A DNA stretch of 64,000 bases from NCBI GenBank assembly GCA_964433755.1, contig CAYSSR010000003.1, positions 558,001 to 622,000 on the forward strand, in the 5' to 3' direction. Position 1 is the first letter of the stretch, and every line of letters starts with the position of its first letter. Source of the stretch: JAUVXJ01 sp964433755. GTDB taxonomy: Bacteria; Chloroflexota; Anaerolineae; UBA7937; B3-Chlor. The position numbers were made by a program, and so were the translations under genes. The notes under the pieces were generated by a model, which had not been told where the DNA came from, searched no databases, and saw nothing but the letters and a program-made list of their open reading frames with translations. Positions 53,934-63,683 of this stretch are shown here, in pieces.

Positions 53934-54776
53934 CTAGGGCCAGGGAGTCGTATCTCCCCGATCATCTTCCACGCCGAAGCCAGCCGCGCCGAGGTCTGCG
54001 GTAAGCCTCTCCAAGGCAGCCCCTATCCGCTCCTCCACCGTCTCTTTGGAACCCCCCGCCCCGGAGAGGGTGATGAGGATCCTGACCTCTGATCCGTATC
54101 GCCTGGCCCTGGACTTGATGTAGACCTCAGGGTGGGCCTCCACGACCTGGGCCAGGATGGGCGCCAGGGACGACTCATCCCCACAGAGAGCGATGATGGC
54201 TTTCTCCTGGTAGTAGCTGTCCCCGAAGATGGTCCTGAGGATCGGTGGCAAGGTCTCCTGGTAGATACCCTTCAACTCGTCGGGGACGCCGGGCAGGGAG
54301 ACCAGAGTCGTGCTGCCCAGCTCAAGTACAGACGCGGGCGCTGCGCCCACGGGATTGGCCAGCGCGGTGGCACCCTGGGGCAGGTAGGCCATCTTCTTCC
54401 TGGCCTCGGTGAGGGTCGCATCGGCGAGGTATCCCTTCCTCGTCAGCTCCTCGTACACGGCCTTGACCAGGGTCAGGGCCTGGGGGTGCAACTCCAGGGG
54501 GCGCCCCGTGCCCTCGGCCACGCCCTGCAAAGTGATGTCGTCACCGGTAGGCCCCAGGCCTCCAGTAGTGAAAATCAGGTCCGGGCTTCTCTTCAGTGCC
54601 GCCCTTATCTCGCCAGCGATGTCATCGATTCCATCCCTGATCATGGCCACTCTGGTCACCTGGCCGCCCACGCCGGTGATCCGCTTGCACAGCCAGTTGC
54701 TGTTGGTGTCCAACACGTCGCCAAGAAGCAGCTCGTTGCCGATGGAGATGATCTCCGCCCTTGCCTGTTTGCTCAC
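53934..54776 (-). CDS. CinA-like protein with MoaB/MogA-type domain
   Basis: About 280 residues. AEIISIGNELLLGDVLDTNSNWL and FTTGGLGPTGDDITLQGVA are signatures of the molybdopterin-binding fold at the N-terminus of CinA; LPGVPDELKGIY is also CinA-like. The C-terminal NMN deamidase domain of full CinA is absent. GTG 54776 with AAGGAAAG about 7 bases upstream is chosen; the longer open frame reaches 54968 into the neighbour and is not family-like. Possibly ADP-ribose pyrophosphatase (COG1058) activity. Last gene of the polysaccharide operon. Confidence 0.85.
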   Translation of the reverse strand: MSKQARAEIISIGNELLLGDVLDTNSNWLCKRITGVGGQVTRVAMIRDGIDDIAGEIRAALKRSPDLIFTTGGLGPTGDDITLQGVAEGTGRPLELHPQALTLVKAVYEELTRKGYLADATLTEARKKMAYLPQGATALANPVGAAPASVLELGSTTLVSLPGVPDELKGIYQETLPPILRTIFGDSYYQEKAIIALCGDESSLAPILAQVVEAHPEVYIKSRARRYGSEVRILITLSGAGGSKETVEERIGAALERLTADLGAAGFGVEDDRGDTTPWP

Positions 54777-54796
54777 GAATACGCTTTCCTTCCTTC

Positions 54797-55720
54797 TTAA
54801 TCCCCCTGTTCCAGAAGCATCTCGTGTACCTTCCGCCCACCGAGCATCTCCCCCAACTCTGCTCGGGTGAGCACTCCTTTCTCGGTGACCAGGCCGCTGA
54901 GGTACTCCAGCGGCGTAACCTCGAAGTAGTAGTTGAGCACCTCCACGGCCTGGGGCGAACCCGGCCACACCTCCTCAGGATCCCTGGCCTGGATCTCGAA
55001 ATACGGGCAGCCCTCCGGAAGGAGCTTCTCGGTGCCACAGAGCGCATAGAAAGACACCCCATGGGCCCTGGCCGCGAGCGCGACCCCATAAGTGCCCATC
55101 TTGTTGACCAGCCCTTCCCCGGAAAGGCTATCCGCCCCCACCATCACCAGGTCCACCCGGGGCACGACGTGGCTCATAGAGGCGTCGGTGACGAGCGTGG
55201 TGTGGACGCCAGCCTCGCTCAAAGCCTCGGCCACGTTCCTTCCCTCGTACAACGGCCTGGACTCCGTGCACACGACCTCGAACTCCAGCCCCCGGTCTCT
55301 AGCCAGCAGCAAGACGGCGAGCACTGTGGAGCTCCGGGAGTGAGTGAGCACCGTGCAGCCATCGGAGAGGAGACTGAGGGCCTCTTCGGCGATCCTGCTT
55401 CCGCTCGACGTCAGCTCCTCGGCAAACCCTCGGGCGCCGGCCTCCAACCGCCGGCGTGCCTCTTCCAGACTCTCCACTCCATCCAGGTGGAACAGGACAC
55501 TGTTGATCAGGTTGAACAGGGGGGCCATGGAGGGTTGGGCCTGGACGATTCTCGCGCCTGTTGCGCTGACTTCCCCAAGGAACGAGCCAAGATCCCCTGC
55601 CTCACTCTGCGTGGCCAGCAGCGCAAGAACGTCGGCGGCATCTCGAGCCAGTTCAGCGGCTCCCGAGACATTGTCCTGCGCCAGGTTCCTTATCCGGCTC
55701 TCCAGGCTTGGGGCGGTCAT
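54797..55720 (-). CDS. eIF2B-alpha-like / ribose-1,5-bisphosphate isomerase-like protein
   Basis: 307 residues of the eIF2B/MtnA isomerase superfamily: TVLTHSRSSTVLAVLL, CTESRPLYEGRNVAEAL, LVMVGADSLSGEGLVNKMGTYGVALAA, where Cys and Asp match the isomerase active-site positions. In archaea close relatives isomerise ribose-1,5-bisphosphate; bacterial members are mostly uncharacterised. Starts 4 bases after the nucleotide-sugar dehydrogenase and is followed 20 bases later by the CinA-like gene, so it is co-transcribed with envelope genes for unclear reasons. Confidence 0.82.
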   Translation of the reverse strand: MTAPSLESRIRNLAQDNVSGAAELARDAADVLALLATQSEAGDLGSFLGEVSATGARIVQAQPSMAPLFNLINSVLFHLDGVESLEEARRRLEAGARGFAEELTSSGSRIAEEALSLLSDGCTVLTHSRSSTVLAVLLLARDRGLEFEVVCTESRPLYEGRNVAEALSEAGVHTTLVTDASMSHVVPRVDLVMVGADSLSGEGLVNKMGTYGVALAARAHGVSFYALCGTEKLLPEGCPYFEIQARDPEEVWPGSPQAVEVLNYYFEVTPLEYLSGLVTEKGVLTRAELGEMLGGRKVHEMLLEQGD

Positions 55721-55724
55721 GGTC

Positions 55725-57068
55725 TCAGTGGGGAGGTGAGGGAGCGCCGACTCTGAAGATCTTCTCCCGGTTGGCCTGGACGCCCTTGGTGCTGTTCATC
55801 GTGTCCACGACCAGAGGGGCGTGGGCAACGATCCAGCCGTAGTCGTAGGAGCTATGCGCCGCGACGATGACCACGCAATCCTGGCTCTCCAGGAGTTCCT
55901 CGGTCACAGGGATAGAGGTCAGGGTCTGCTCGTCGCGGTAGAAGACGTCCTTGCCCACGGTGAAGTGGGGGATGTGAGGGTCGTTGTAGTTGACCTGAGC
56001 GCCACTGCTCAGCAGCAGCTCGATGACCCTCTCAGCCGGGGAGTTCCTGGCATCGTCTACGTCGGGTTTGAACGACACGCCCAGCACCAGAATCCTGGCC
56101 TGCCGCAAGGTCCGGCCCCTGGAGTTCAGGGCCTCCGTGGTCTTGCTCAAGACGTGATAGGGCATGCCCTGGTTGAGCTCGGCCGCCAGTTCGATGAAGC
56201 GGGGATAGAAGTCGTACTCCCGCGATTTCCAGAACAGATAGTAGGGATCGACGGGTACGCAGTGACCTCCCACACCCGGTCCGGGATAGAAGGGCAAGAA
56301 GCCGAAAGGCTTGGTGGAGGCTGCCTCGATGACCTCCCAGATGTCGATGTTCATACGCTCGCTGAGCTTGGCCAGCTCGTTGATCAGTGCGATGTTGACA
56401 CTGCGGAAGATGTTCTCCAGGAGCTTGGTCATCTCCGCCGCACGGGGCGAGGAGACGACGTGTACCTCCGGCACCAACTGCCCCAGCACGAGCCCGGCCA
56501 GCTCCGCGCAACGCGAGGAGACGCCTCCGACCACCTTGGGGGTGTTGGCTACGGTGTACTTTCGGTCCCCGGGGTTGACGCGCTCGGGAGAGAAGGCCAG
56601 AAAGAAATCGCGCCCAGCCTTCAGGCCCGAGGCCTCCAGGATGGGCAGCACGTCCTCCTCCGTCGTGCCTGGATAGGTCGTGCTCTGGAGGATGATCAAC
56701 TGTCCGGGCTTGAGGTGTCGAGCTATCTCTTCGGCGGCAGCCACCACGTAGGAGAGGTCCGGAGTCTTGGTCTTGGTGAAGGGCGTGGGCACGCAGATAA
56801 AGATCACGTCCGCCTCGGCCAGCACTTCACCATCGATAGTGGCGGAAAGGGTGCCCTCTTCCAGCAACCGGACCACGTCTTCGCCGTCCACATCCTGGAT
56901 GTAGCTCTCCCCTCTGCAAATGGAAGACACCCGGTCCTGGTCCACGTCGAAGCCGGTGACGACGAACCCCAGGCGCGCGAACTCCACCGCCAGCGGCAGA
57001 CCCACGTAGCCCAGCCCGATGACACAGATACGTGCCTCCCTGCGCTCTATCTTAGCCTGGAGATCCAC
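55725..57068 (-). CDS. Nucleotide-sugar dehydrogenase (UDP-GlcNAc/ManNAc type)
   Basis: NAD-dependent oxidation of a UDP-sugar C6 to the uronic acid. 447 residues: ICVIGLGYVGLPLA (Rossmann), VPTPFTKTKTPDL, SPERVNPGD, GPGVGGHCVPVDPYYL with the catalytic Cys, and VLGVSFKPDVDDARNSPA. GHCxPVDPYY places it with WbpA/WecC-like enzymes rather than UDP-glucose dehydrogenase. GTG 57068 begins one base after the stop of the upstream gene, with GGGAGG 5 bases before; longer starts would overlap that gene. Confidence 0.92.
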   Translation of the reverse strand: MDLQAKIERREARICVIGLGYVGLPLAVEFARLGFVVTGFDVDQDRVSSICRGESYIQDVDGEDVVRLLEEGTLSATIDGEVLAEADVIFICVPTPFTKTKTPDLSYVVAAAEEIARHLKPGQLIILQSTTYPGTTEEDVLPILEASGLKAGRDFFLAFSPERVNPGDRKYTVANTPKVVGGVSSRCAELAGLVLGQLVPEVHVVSSPRAAEMTKLLENIFRSVNIALINELAKLSERMNIDIWEVIEAASTKPFGFLPFYPGPGVGGHCVPVDPYYLFWKSREYDFYPRFIELAAELNQGMPYHVLSKTTEALNSRGRTLRQARILVLGVSFKPDVDDARNSPAERVIELLLSSGAQVNYNDPHIPHFTVGKDVFYRDEQTLTSIPVTEELLESQDCVVIVAAHSSYDYGWIVAHAPLVVDTMNSTKGVQANREKIFRVGAPSPPH

Positions 57069-57069
57069 C

Positions 57070-58074
57070 TCACCCTCCCGCCAGCCTCGCTCGCTCAAGC
57101 ACCACGAGGCTTGCTAGTCCCGCCAAGAATACCGCCGCCCCAACGAGATAGGCCTGGATGAAGCTAGCATGCATGATCAGAACGCCTACGACACCCAGTG
57201 CACAGCAGACCGTGTAGAGGAGCATCACCGCCTGCCTTTGGCTCATACCCAACATCACCAGACGATGAGAGACGTGGTCCTTGCCAGGGTTGGTGAGTGG
57301 GTTGATACCCCGGCGCAGTCGAGAGAAGACCACCAGGGTCGTGTCGAAGATGGGCAGGCCCAGCACGATCACGGGGATCATCCAGGTGATGAGATCTGGA
57401 CGCCCGGGAAAACGTAACTTGATCCCCACCACCGCGAGGACGAAACCGAGGAACAGGCTACCCGCATCTCCCATGAAGATGGTAGCCGGGTTGAAGTTGT
57501 AGACCAGGAACCCGATGCAGACACCCATCAGGGCCGCCGCCAGGCTGGCTACCAGATACTGGCCATTCCAGGCCGCGAGCACCAGAAAGAAGCCAGCGGC
57601 CACGGCCCCCACCCCTCCCGAGAGTCCGTCCATGTTGTCCAGCAAGTTGAGCGCGTTCGTGATGCCCAACATCCACAGCAGCGTGACAGCCAGGTTGAGC
57701 GCAGGGTGTGGCAGGAAAGCTACCTGGACTCCCGAGAGGATCACGATCACGGCTGCCACCGTCTGCCCCGCGAGCTTCAGCAGTGGGCGCACCCCCCATC
57801 GGTCGTCCCACACACCCAGGAAGGAGACGATGGTCGCGCCCACGAGGATGCTGATGGCCTGAGAGACCACCCATGTGCCGCCGAACAGGAGCAGGGCAGC
57901 GATGAAGCCAACGTAGATCGCGATGCCACCCATCAACGGCACCGGCATCAGGTGGACCCTCCGCGCATCGGGTTCGTCAACCAGGCCCAGCCGGCCAGCC
58001 AGACGGCGGACGACAGGCGTGGCGCCCAGGACCAGGATGAACGCGCTGACGAAGATGAGCAGTACGCTGATCAC
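57070..58074 (-). CDS. MraY/WecA-type polyprenyl-phosphate sugar-1-phosphate transferase
   Basis: 334 residues, ten or eleven membrane segments. DEPDARRVHLMPVPLMGG, NLLDNMDGLSGGVG, NFNPATIFMGDAGSLFLG and NPLTNPGKDHVSHRL are the Mg-, lipid- and nucleotide-sugar-binding motifs of TagO/WecA proteins. It starts glycan assembly by loading a sugar phosphate on undecaprenyl phosphate. The GTG overlaps the upstream stop (GTGA). Confidence 0.93.
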   Translation of the reverse strand: MISVLLIFVSAFILVLGATPVVRRLAGRLGLVDEPDARRVHLMPVPLMGGIAIYVGFIAALLLFGGTWVVSQAISILVGATIVSFLGVWDDRWGVRPLLKLAGQTVAAVIVILSGVQVAFLPHPALNLAVTLLWMLGITNALNLLDNMDGLSGGVGAVAAGFFLVLAAWNGQYLVASLAAALMGVCIGFLVYNFNPATIFMGDAGSLFLGFVLAVVGIKLRFPGRPDLITWMIPVIVLGLPIFDTTLVVFSRLRRGINPLTNPGKDHVSHRLVMLGMSQRQAVMLLYTVCCALGVVGVLIMHASFIQAYLVGAAVFLAGLASLVVLERARLAGG

Positions 58075-61000
58075 TGAATCGCTTCCTCTAGCTGAGCGAT
58101 GAAACTGTCCCAGGAGGACTTTTCGTCCTCACCTGCCAGTTCCCTGGCGATCAGGGCTTCCTCGAGAGAATCCTCCAGAAGCCCCATGTCCCTGTAGATG
58201 ATCGCTAGATTGCGATGAGCCTGATACTGGTTGGGAGAGAGTCTTATCGCTTTCTGGCAGTGCTCCGCAGCCTGTTCCAGCTCCCCCTCCTGACCCAGGA
58301 AAGCGCAGAGTTGGAGATGCGGCTTTACCTGTCCGGGCTGAATCTCCAGCGCCTCGACATAGGCCTGGACTGCCGTATCCGTATCTCCGGACAGGGCGGC
58401 TGCATCCCCCAGGAGCACATAGGTCTCGGCATACTCCGCGTCCAGTTCCAGAGACCGCTGGTACTTCTCGATAGCCTCCTCGTACTCCCCGACAATGAAA
58501 TAGACCAGCCCCCACTCGTTGAAAAGCTGTGCATTGTGAGGGCTCAGCGTGGTGGCATCCTGGTAGTACCTGACCGCCTCCCCCCATCTCTCCTGCGTCG
58601 CCTCTTGTGTCTCACTGTACTCCGCCCAGATCCGGTACATGCGCCCCAGATTCGCCGAGTGGTCGGTGTTCAGCAGGTTCAGTTCCTTGGCCCTGGTCAG
58701 CACCTGGTACGCGAAGCGGAAGAGGCTGTCCCTGTCCAGGGACGCTACCTCCTGAACCGACAAGTGGAGGAAATCATCGACGTCCTCGGGCTCGAAGGAG
58801 ACTCGCCCTTCGTCGCTCTCGAGGGACTTGATCTTCTCCAGAATGCCTCGTGCCAGGAAGAGATGGTACCAGTCCTGCTCTGGGGCCAGGCGGATGCTCT
58901 CCTCGTAGAGGGCCACGCTGGCATCCCACTGCTGGGCGTCGTCCCAGTTCAAACCTTGCTTGTAGTGGATGTCGGCCCTGACTATGTTCGCGTTGACCGT
59001 GACTATCAGCACACCGGCCACGATCACCAGCAGGGGCAACGCCACCATGCTGGGCCAGTGACCCAACCTGGACGACGGGCCGCTTCTGCCTGCCAGGCTG
59101 AGCGCTAGCAGGAAGATGATGGCGAACACGGCGGCATAGTAGACGAGGATAGTATCGGACAGTACACGCGCGTAGTCCAGCAGGTCGGCCACCGAGCCGA
59201 TCACGGGTTGGTAGTCCACTATCGAGTAGTGCGTGCTGGTGAAGACAACGAAAATGACCAGGCTGAGCAAGACGTAGGTCAGAAGGGGAATACCGACACC
59301 GCCACCAGCATCATCCTGGCTACCCCTTCGCCCCTCAAACATGATAATGGCACCACCGGCGAGCCACGTCAGCGCTAGCATCCACGGAACAGCAAACCCA
59401 CCGGCCGAAACGTCGAAGCCGCCGGTGACGTGATCGTAGCCTAGAGTGGCCATCACCAGCCCCATCAGGATACCCAGGACGACGAAGTTGCCAGAGGCTT
59501 TCCACAGGGCCCATAGGCCCGTGGACTGTCCTCCGGTGCGTTCAGATCTCCTGCGTCGGCGACCCCTCCGGGATCTCCGCGAACCCCCAGCCTGCTCAGA
59601 CGCCGGCTCCGTGACCAGCCCCTGCCGGTCCGGCGCCCACATGGATAGACCCGTGACCACCAGCATCGCGCAGTACACCCAGAAGTAGGTCCGCGTCGCT
59701 GCGATGGCGATGCCAAAGTGAATCTCGATGAAGTGGGCCACGATGGCAGAGAACAGAGCGATGAGCAGTATCTCGTCTCTGGGCGAGATCTCAGACGTCT
59801 CTTTCCTGGACGATAGCACCAGCGCGTGGACGACCAGATAGACCAGGAAACCAAAGGTGATGCCTACCGCCAGTGCAACGCCTGAGAAGCGCCAGGTCCC
59901 GTCCAGCAGCCGCGCACCGACCGCGAAGACGACCCCTCCCAGGGTCCACAGGACAGCATAGACGGCCCGCTGTGTTCGATCCGCGGCAAACCCCAACCAC
60001 TTGAGACCGTAGTAGAACAGACTACCGAAGAGAATCATATACGAGATGAAGCCCACCCATCCCGTCATAGCCAGAGCGTCGAAGGTCTCGTTATGGGCGC
60101 GGTCCGGAGAGGCGTTGCGCGCCTCATAGTGAGCCAGATCGGGAGGGTAGAACCTGTTGTAGGCCACGAACATCGATTCTGGCCCATAACCCACGAGCCA
60201 GCGTATCGCATTCAACCCATCCAGGCCGTCAGGGGGCAGTCCAATCGGTTCGTGAGGACTGATGAGATCGACGACTCCCTCCCAGATCAGGACCCTCACC
60301 TTACCCGTGCCGGTCTCCGTCTCGAAGATCTGCCCTAGACGGCCGACGTAGGGAACCTGTCGCAGTGAGGCTAGGGGGCTGCCCGGGATGTTCAGCACAG
60401 CGAGGAACAGGATGCCCGTCAGGGCCGCGGTTGCCGCCCCGGCCCAGAGCCACGTGATGCGCCTCCTCACAGCCAGAATGAAGACGAAGACGAATAGACC
60501 CACCGCCAAGCCTATCCATGGACCTCGGCTGTTGGTGAAGAAGATGCAAATCAACTGGATTACGAGGACGAAGCCGTATAGCACTCCCAGCAGGTGGGCT
60601 CCTACGGCCTCCTCGCGGAAGGTGAACCAGAAAGAGACAACGAAGAGGAGCATGAGCGCGGCCAGCGCGACGAACTCCTCTCCCAGCCCTCCGGTGACGA
60701 CCACGTAGTTCAACCGGAAGATCAGAAGGAGGAAGTACGAGAGCGAGAGAGACTGTGCCGCAAAGAGCAGCACCAGGGTTGCCGTCCGCATCGCCTTCGA
60801 CAGCCAAGCCTTCCCGGCCAGGAAGACGTGGCATATCACAACCGCTGCGGAGGCTACGATGCCGCTAGCCAGGAGCGCGTAGAAGGTCAGCCCACCCGCC
60901 ACGTGTTCGACGTTGGAAAGGAAGAAGAGCTGATACCCGAAGATGTACGCCAGACACAGAGCCTGAAGCACCAGCAGGATGACGTACGAGATACCTCCGC

Positions 61001-61694
61001 CCGGCAGCCGCCCTGCGTTTGTCCCTCTTTCCGGGTATAGGCCCTTTTCCTCGAACGGCTGCAAGTTGACGATGAAGCGGCCCATGGTGATGGGCACGAC
61101 CATGATCAGGTAGGCAGCCACGAAGATGGCGTTGCCCATGTTTGACGCGACCCGGGCAATCACATCGCCGGCCCACGGCAAAGGATCGAGCTGGAAATGC
61201 TGGATTATGCCGTACAACGCGATGGGGAAGCTGGTGATGACGATCATGGTCAGCAGACGCTCCAGTTGCCTGCGGGAACGCAGCGTGACCAACATCAGCA
61301 AGAAGACCACAACGTAAGAGAACAGGGTGTAAGTACCCTGCAACCGTTGGTAGGAGCCCCAGAAGCTGATCCTGGGAACCACGGATGTGATCGTGGTCAG
61401 GACGTACACACCTACCAGGAGCAGGGTGGGGAGAACCAAGGGCAGCCGGAAGAAGGCTGACACGCCGCCTTCGCCCCCCGCAGGTGTTGTCCTCCCTCTG
61501 TCGATCAACTCCTCCATGACTTTGACCAGCCAGGCGGCGATCATGAGCAGTGCAATGGAGCGGAGAAGGCTGATCTTGTCGGGCTCGAAGACCCTGCTGC
61601 TGTAGATGTTGAAGAAGAGAGGGACGACGACGACCGCTGCCAGCCAGCCAGCCTCGATGATCCCGTCACATAGAATGGATAGCTTGGTCCGCAT
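58071..61694 (-). CDS. O-antigen ligase/polymerase-like membrane protein with TPR tail
   Basis: 1,207 residues. The first part (to about residue 640) has about twelve membrane segments and a Wzy_C/O-antigen-ligase region (NSRGPWIGLAVGLFVFVF, and a large loop with GYGPESMFVAYNRFYPPDLAHYEARNASPDRAHNETFDAL, His-containing). Further membrane segments run to about 860. The C-terminus holds four or five TPR units (YQRSLELDAEYAETYVLLGDAA, YVEALEIQPGQVKPHLQLC, CQKAIRLSPNQYQAHRNLA). Likely polymerises or ligates lipid-linked glycan, the TPR part docking partners. AAGGTAGGG precedes the ATG. Confidence 0.87.
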   Translation of the reverse strand: MRTKLSILCDGIIEAGWLAAVVVVPLFFNIYSSRVFEPDKISLLRSIALLMIAAWLVKVMEELIDRGRTTPAGGEGGVSAFFRLPLVLPTLLLVGVYVLTTITSVVPRISFWGSYQRLQGTYTLFSYVVVFLLMLVTLRSRRQLERLLTMIVITSFPIALYGIIQHFQLDPLPWAGDVIARVASNMGNAIFVAAYLIMVVPITMGRFIVNLQPFEEKGLYPERGTNAGRLPGGGISYVILLVLQALCLAYIFGYQLFFLSNVEHVAGGLTFYALLASGIVASAAVVICHVFLAGKAWLSKAMRTATLVLLFAAQSLSLSYFLLLIFRLNYVVVTGGLGEEFVALAALMLLFVVSFWFTFREEAVGAHLLGVLYGFVLVIQLICIFFTNSRGPWIGLAVGLFVFVFILAVRRRITWLWAGAATAALTGILFLAVLNIPGSPLASLRQVPYVGRLGQIFETETGTGKVRVLIWEGVVDLISPHEPIGLPPDGLDGLNAIRWLVGYGPESMFVAYNRFYPPDLAHYEARNASPDRAHNETFDALAMTGWVGFISYMILFGSLFYYGLKWLGFAADRTQRAVYAVLWTLGGVVFAVGARLLDGTWRFSGVALAVGITFGFLVYLVVHALVLSSRKETSEISPRDEILLIALFSAIVAHFIEIHFGIAIAATRTYFWVYCAMLVVTGLSMWAPDRQGLVTEPASEQAGGSRRSRRGRRRRRSERTGGQSTGLWALWKASGNFVVLGILMGLVMATLGYDHVTGGFDVSAGGFAVPWMLALTWLAGGAIIMFEGRRGSQDDAGGGVGIPLLTYVLLSLVIFVVFTSTHYSIVDYQPVIGSVADLLDYARVLSDTILVYYAAVFAIIFLLALSLAGRSGPSSRLGHWPSMVALPLLVIVAGVLIVTVNANIVRADIHYKQGLNWDDAQQWDASVALYEESIRLAPEQDWYHLFLARGILEKIKSLESDEGRVSFEPEDVDDFLHLSVQEVASLDRDSLFRFAYQVLTRAKELNLLNTDHSANLGRMYRIWAEYSETQEATQERWGEAVRYYQDATTLSPHNAQLFNEWGLVYFIVGEYEEAIEKYQRSLELDAEYAETYVLLGDAAALSGDTDTAVQAYVEALEIQPGQVKPHLQLCAFLGQEGELEQAAEHCQKAIRLSPNQYQAHRNLAIIYRDMGLLEDSLEEALIARELAGEDEKSSWDSFIAQLEEAIQ

Positions 61695-61770
61695 GGGTCG
61701 CCCTACCTTGGTGAAGAGCCCGTTCCCGGGACCTGGCCCTGGTCCCTCCAGAACGAAACGTAGCTCCCCC

Positions 61771-62718
61771 TCACTCGTCCGCCTCAGACTTGGAAGGCAC
61801 TATCCTCTCATAGTGCCTCAACATGAGGCGAAGACCCTCGTCAATGCTGACCTTGGCCTCGAATCCGAGCACTTCCTTGGCCAGCTTCGTGTCGGCCACC
61901 AGTCGCGACACCCCTCCGCTCTGAGTGGCGTTGTGCAGCGAGATCACCCGTCTGCCGAGAAGAGCCTCTACCTTCTTGAGCAGTTCGTTGATGCTCACTT
62001 CTCGACCGGTGCCGATGTTGAAGATCAGACCGTCGACCCTCTCCGTCAGTCCCGCCGTCGAAAGCGCGGTGACGACGTCGCTGATGTGAATGAAATCCCT
62101 GGTCTGCTTGCCGCTGCCGAACACGGTTGGCGTACTCCCCATCAGGGCCTGCCTGACGAAGTGGGGGATCACAGGAGGGTGCGACGGAGGGACAGCCTGG
62201 CCCGGACCGTAGGCGTTGAAGATACGAAGCAACACCGTCTCTATGTCGTAGAGAATGCCGAGAGCGGAGACGTAATACTCGGAAGCGATCTTGGACACCG
62301 CATACGGGTTGGGTGGGCGCACCAGTGCCGTCTCCCGTAGAGGCTGGTCCTCTTGCTCTCCGTAGACCGTGCCGGAAGAGGCCAGCACGACGCGGCGCAC
62401 ACCCGCGTCTCGCGCTGCGGTCATCAGGCTCACCGTGCCCCCTACGTTGACCTCGTTGTATTCCACGGGGTACAGTATCGACTCCGAGACCGACACTCGC
62501 GCCGCCAGGTGGAAGACGACCTCCACGCTCCTCAGTAGGGTCCACAGCTTGGGGATATCGCGCACGTCGCCTCGAGTGAAGGCTACGGCGTTGTCCAGGA
62601 CAGCCGGGTCTCCTGCACTGAGGTCATCGATCACCCGCACGCGATGTCCGAGGCTGACGAGGTGATTAGCGAGAGCCGAACCTATGAACCCAGCGCCGCC
62701 CGTAACCAGGATCTTCAT
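61771..62718 (-). CDS. NAD-dependent nucleotide-sugar epimerase (GalE-like)
   Basis: 315-residue extended SDR: VTGGAGFIGSALANHL, HLAARVSVSES, ASSGTVYGEQ, NPYAVSKIASEYYV (YxxxK) and RIFNAYGPGQ. Probably a UDP-hexose or UDP-N-acetylhexosamine 4-epimerase supplying the polysaccharide pathway. Its ATG overlaps the upstream epimerase stop (ATGA). Confidence 0.9.
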   Translation of the reverse strand: MKILVTGGAGFIGSALANHLVSLGHRVRVIDDLSAGDPAVLDNAVAFTRGDVRDIPKLWTLLRSVEVVFHLAARVSVSESILYPVEYNEVNVGGTVSLMTAARDAGVRRVVLASSGTVYGEQEDQPLRETALVRPPNPYAVSKIASEYYVSALGILYDIETVLLRIFNAYGPGQAVPPSHPPVIPHFVRQALMGSTPTVFGSGKQTRDFIHISDVVTALSTAGLTERVDGLIFNIGTGREVSINELLKKVEALLGRRVISLHNATQSGGVSRLVADTKLAKEVLGFEAKVSIDEGLRLMLRHYERIVPSKSEADE

Positions 62719-63683
62719 GCCTTGTTCCTGAACCAGTCTATAGTCCGCTGCAAGCCCTCAGCCAGGGCTACGCGGGCCTTGAAGCCCAGGATCCTCTCCG
62801 CCTTCTCCACGGCCGGGACCCGCCGCCTGGTATCCTCGAACAACTCGCCATACTCCACCTCGTATGGCACGCAAACGATCTCCGACGACGAACCGGTCAA
62901 CTCGCGGATGGTTTCTGCGAGCTCTAGAACGCTGGTCTCCTCACCACGGGCTATGTTCAGCACCTCTCCGTCCGCATCCGGCACGCTGCCTGCGAGCACC
63001 GTGCCCTCTACGGTGTCATCGACGTAGGTGAAGCAGCGGGTCTGCCCGCCGTCCGCGTGGACGGTGAGCGGCTCACCAGCCAGCGCCTGAGTGATGAACC
63101 TCGCCACCACGCTGCCATATCCTCTCGGATCCAGCCTCGGCCCGTAGGAATTGAAGTAGCGGACGATGGCGACCGGGAGTCCCCGCTGGCGATGGTAGGC
63201 GAGAGCCAGATGCTCGTCCATGGCCTTGGCCGTGGAGTAGCACCACCTGGCGATCCCCGTCGAGCCCAGTAGTCTGTCGTCATCCTCAGCCAGAGGACAG
63301 GCGGTGCTCTTCCCATACACCTCCGACGAGGAGGCCAGCACCACTCTGCGCCCTCTCCTCGACGCCTCCTTGAGCACCGTCCCGGTCCCCCACACGTTGG
63401 TCTTCATCGCCTGCAAGGGATCGTTCAGCACGTGTGTGACTCCTACGATGGCCGCCAGGTGGTAGACCACGTCACACTCGTCCGCCATCTGCCCCATCAG
63501 GTGGGAGTCGAGGATATCCCCCTCGATGAAGCGAAAACGCGGGTTGTGGAGGTTGTGCTCGATGTTGGCGACCTTGCCCAGGGAGAGGTTGTCCAAGACC
63601 ACAACGTCGTGTCCGTCAGCAAGCAGCCTATCGGCTAGATGCGAGCCTATGTAACCAGCTCCTCCAGTAACCAGAACCCGCAT
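62715..63683 (-). CDS. NAD-dependent nucleotide-sugar epimerase/dehydratase
   Basis: 322-residue extended SDR, first gene of the operon: VTGGAGYIGSHLADRL, VYHLAAIVGVTHVL, SSSEVYGKST, WCYSTAKAMDEHL (YxxxK), RYFNSYGPRLDP. Resembles UDP-glucuronate decarboxylase/epimerase-type enzymes. Distinct from, but related to, the adjacent epimerase. Acts with the nucleotide-sugar dehydrogenase further down to make an uncommon sugar. Confidence 0.9.
   Translation of the reverse strand: MRVLVTGGAGYIGSHLADRLLADGHDVVVLDNLSLGKVANIEHNLHNPRFRFIEGDILDSHLMGQMADECDVVYHLAAIVGVTHVLNDPLQAMKTNVWGTGTVLKEASRRGRRVVLASSSEVYGKSTACPLAEDDDRLLGSTGIARWCYSTAKAMDEHLALAYHRQRGLPVAIVRYFNSYGPRLDPRGYGSVVARFITQALAGEPLTVHADGGQTRCFTYVDDTVEGTVLAGSVPDADGEVLNIARGEETSVLELAETIRELTGSSSEIVCVPYEVEYGELFEDTRRRVPAVEKAERILGFKARVALAEGLQRTIDWFRNKA

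Noticed and set aside
55821..57161. 446-codon plus-strand frame opposite the nucleotide-sugar dehydrogenase
   Set aside because: Shadow of a well-supported gene; composition is Leu/Val/Gly-rich without motifs.
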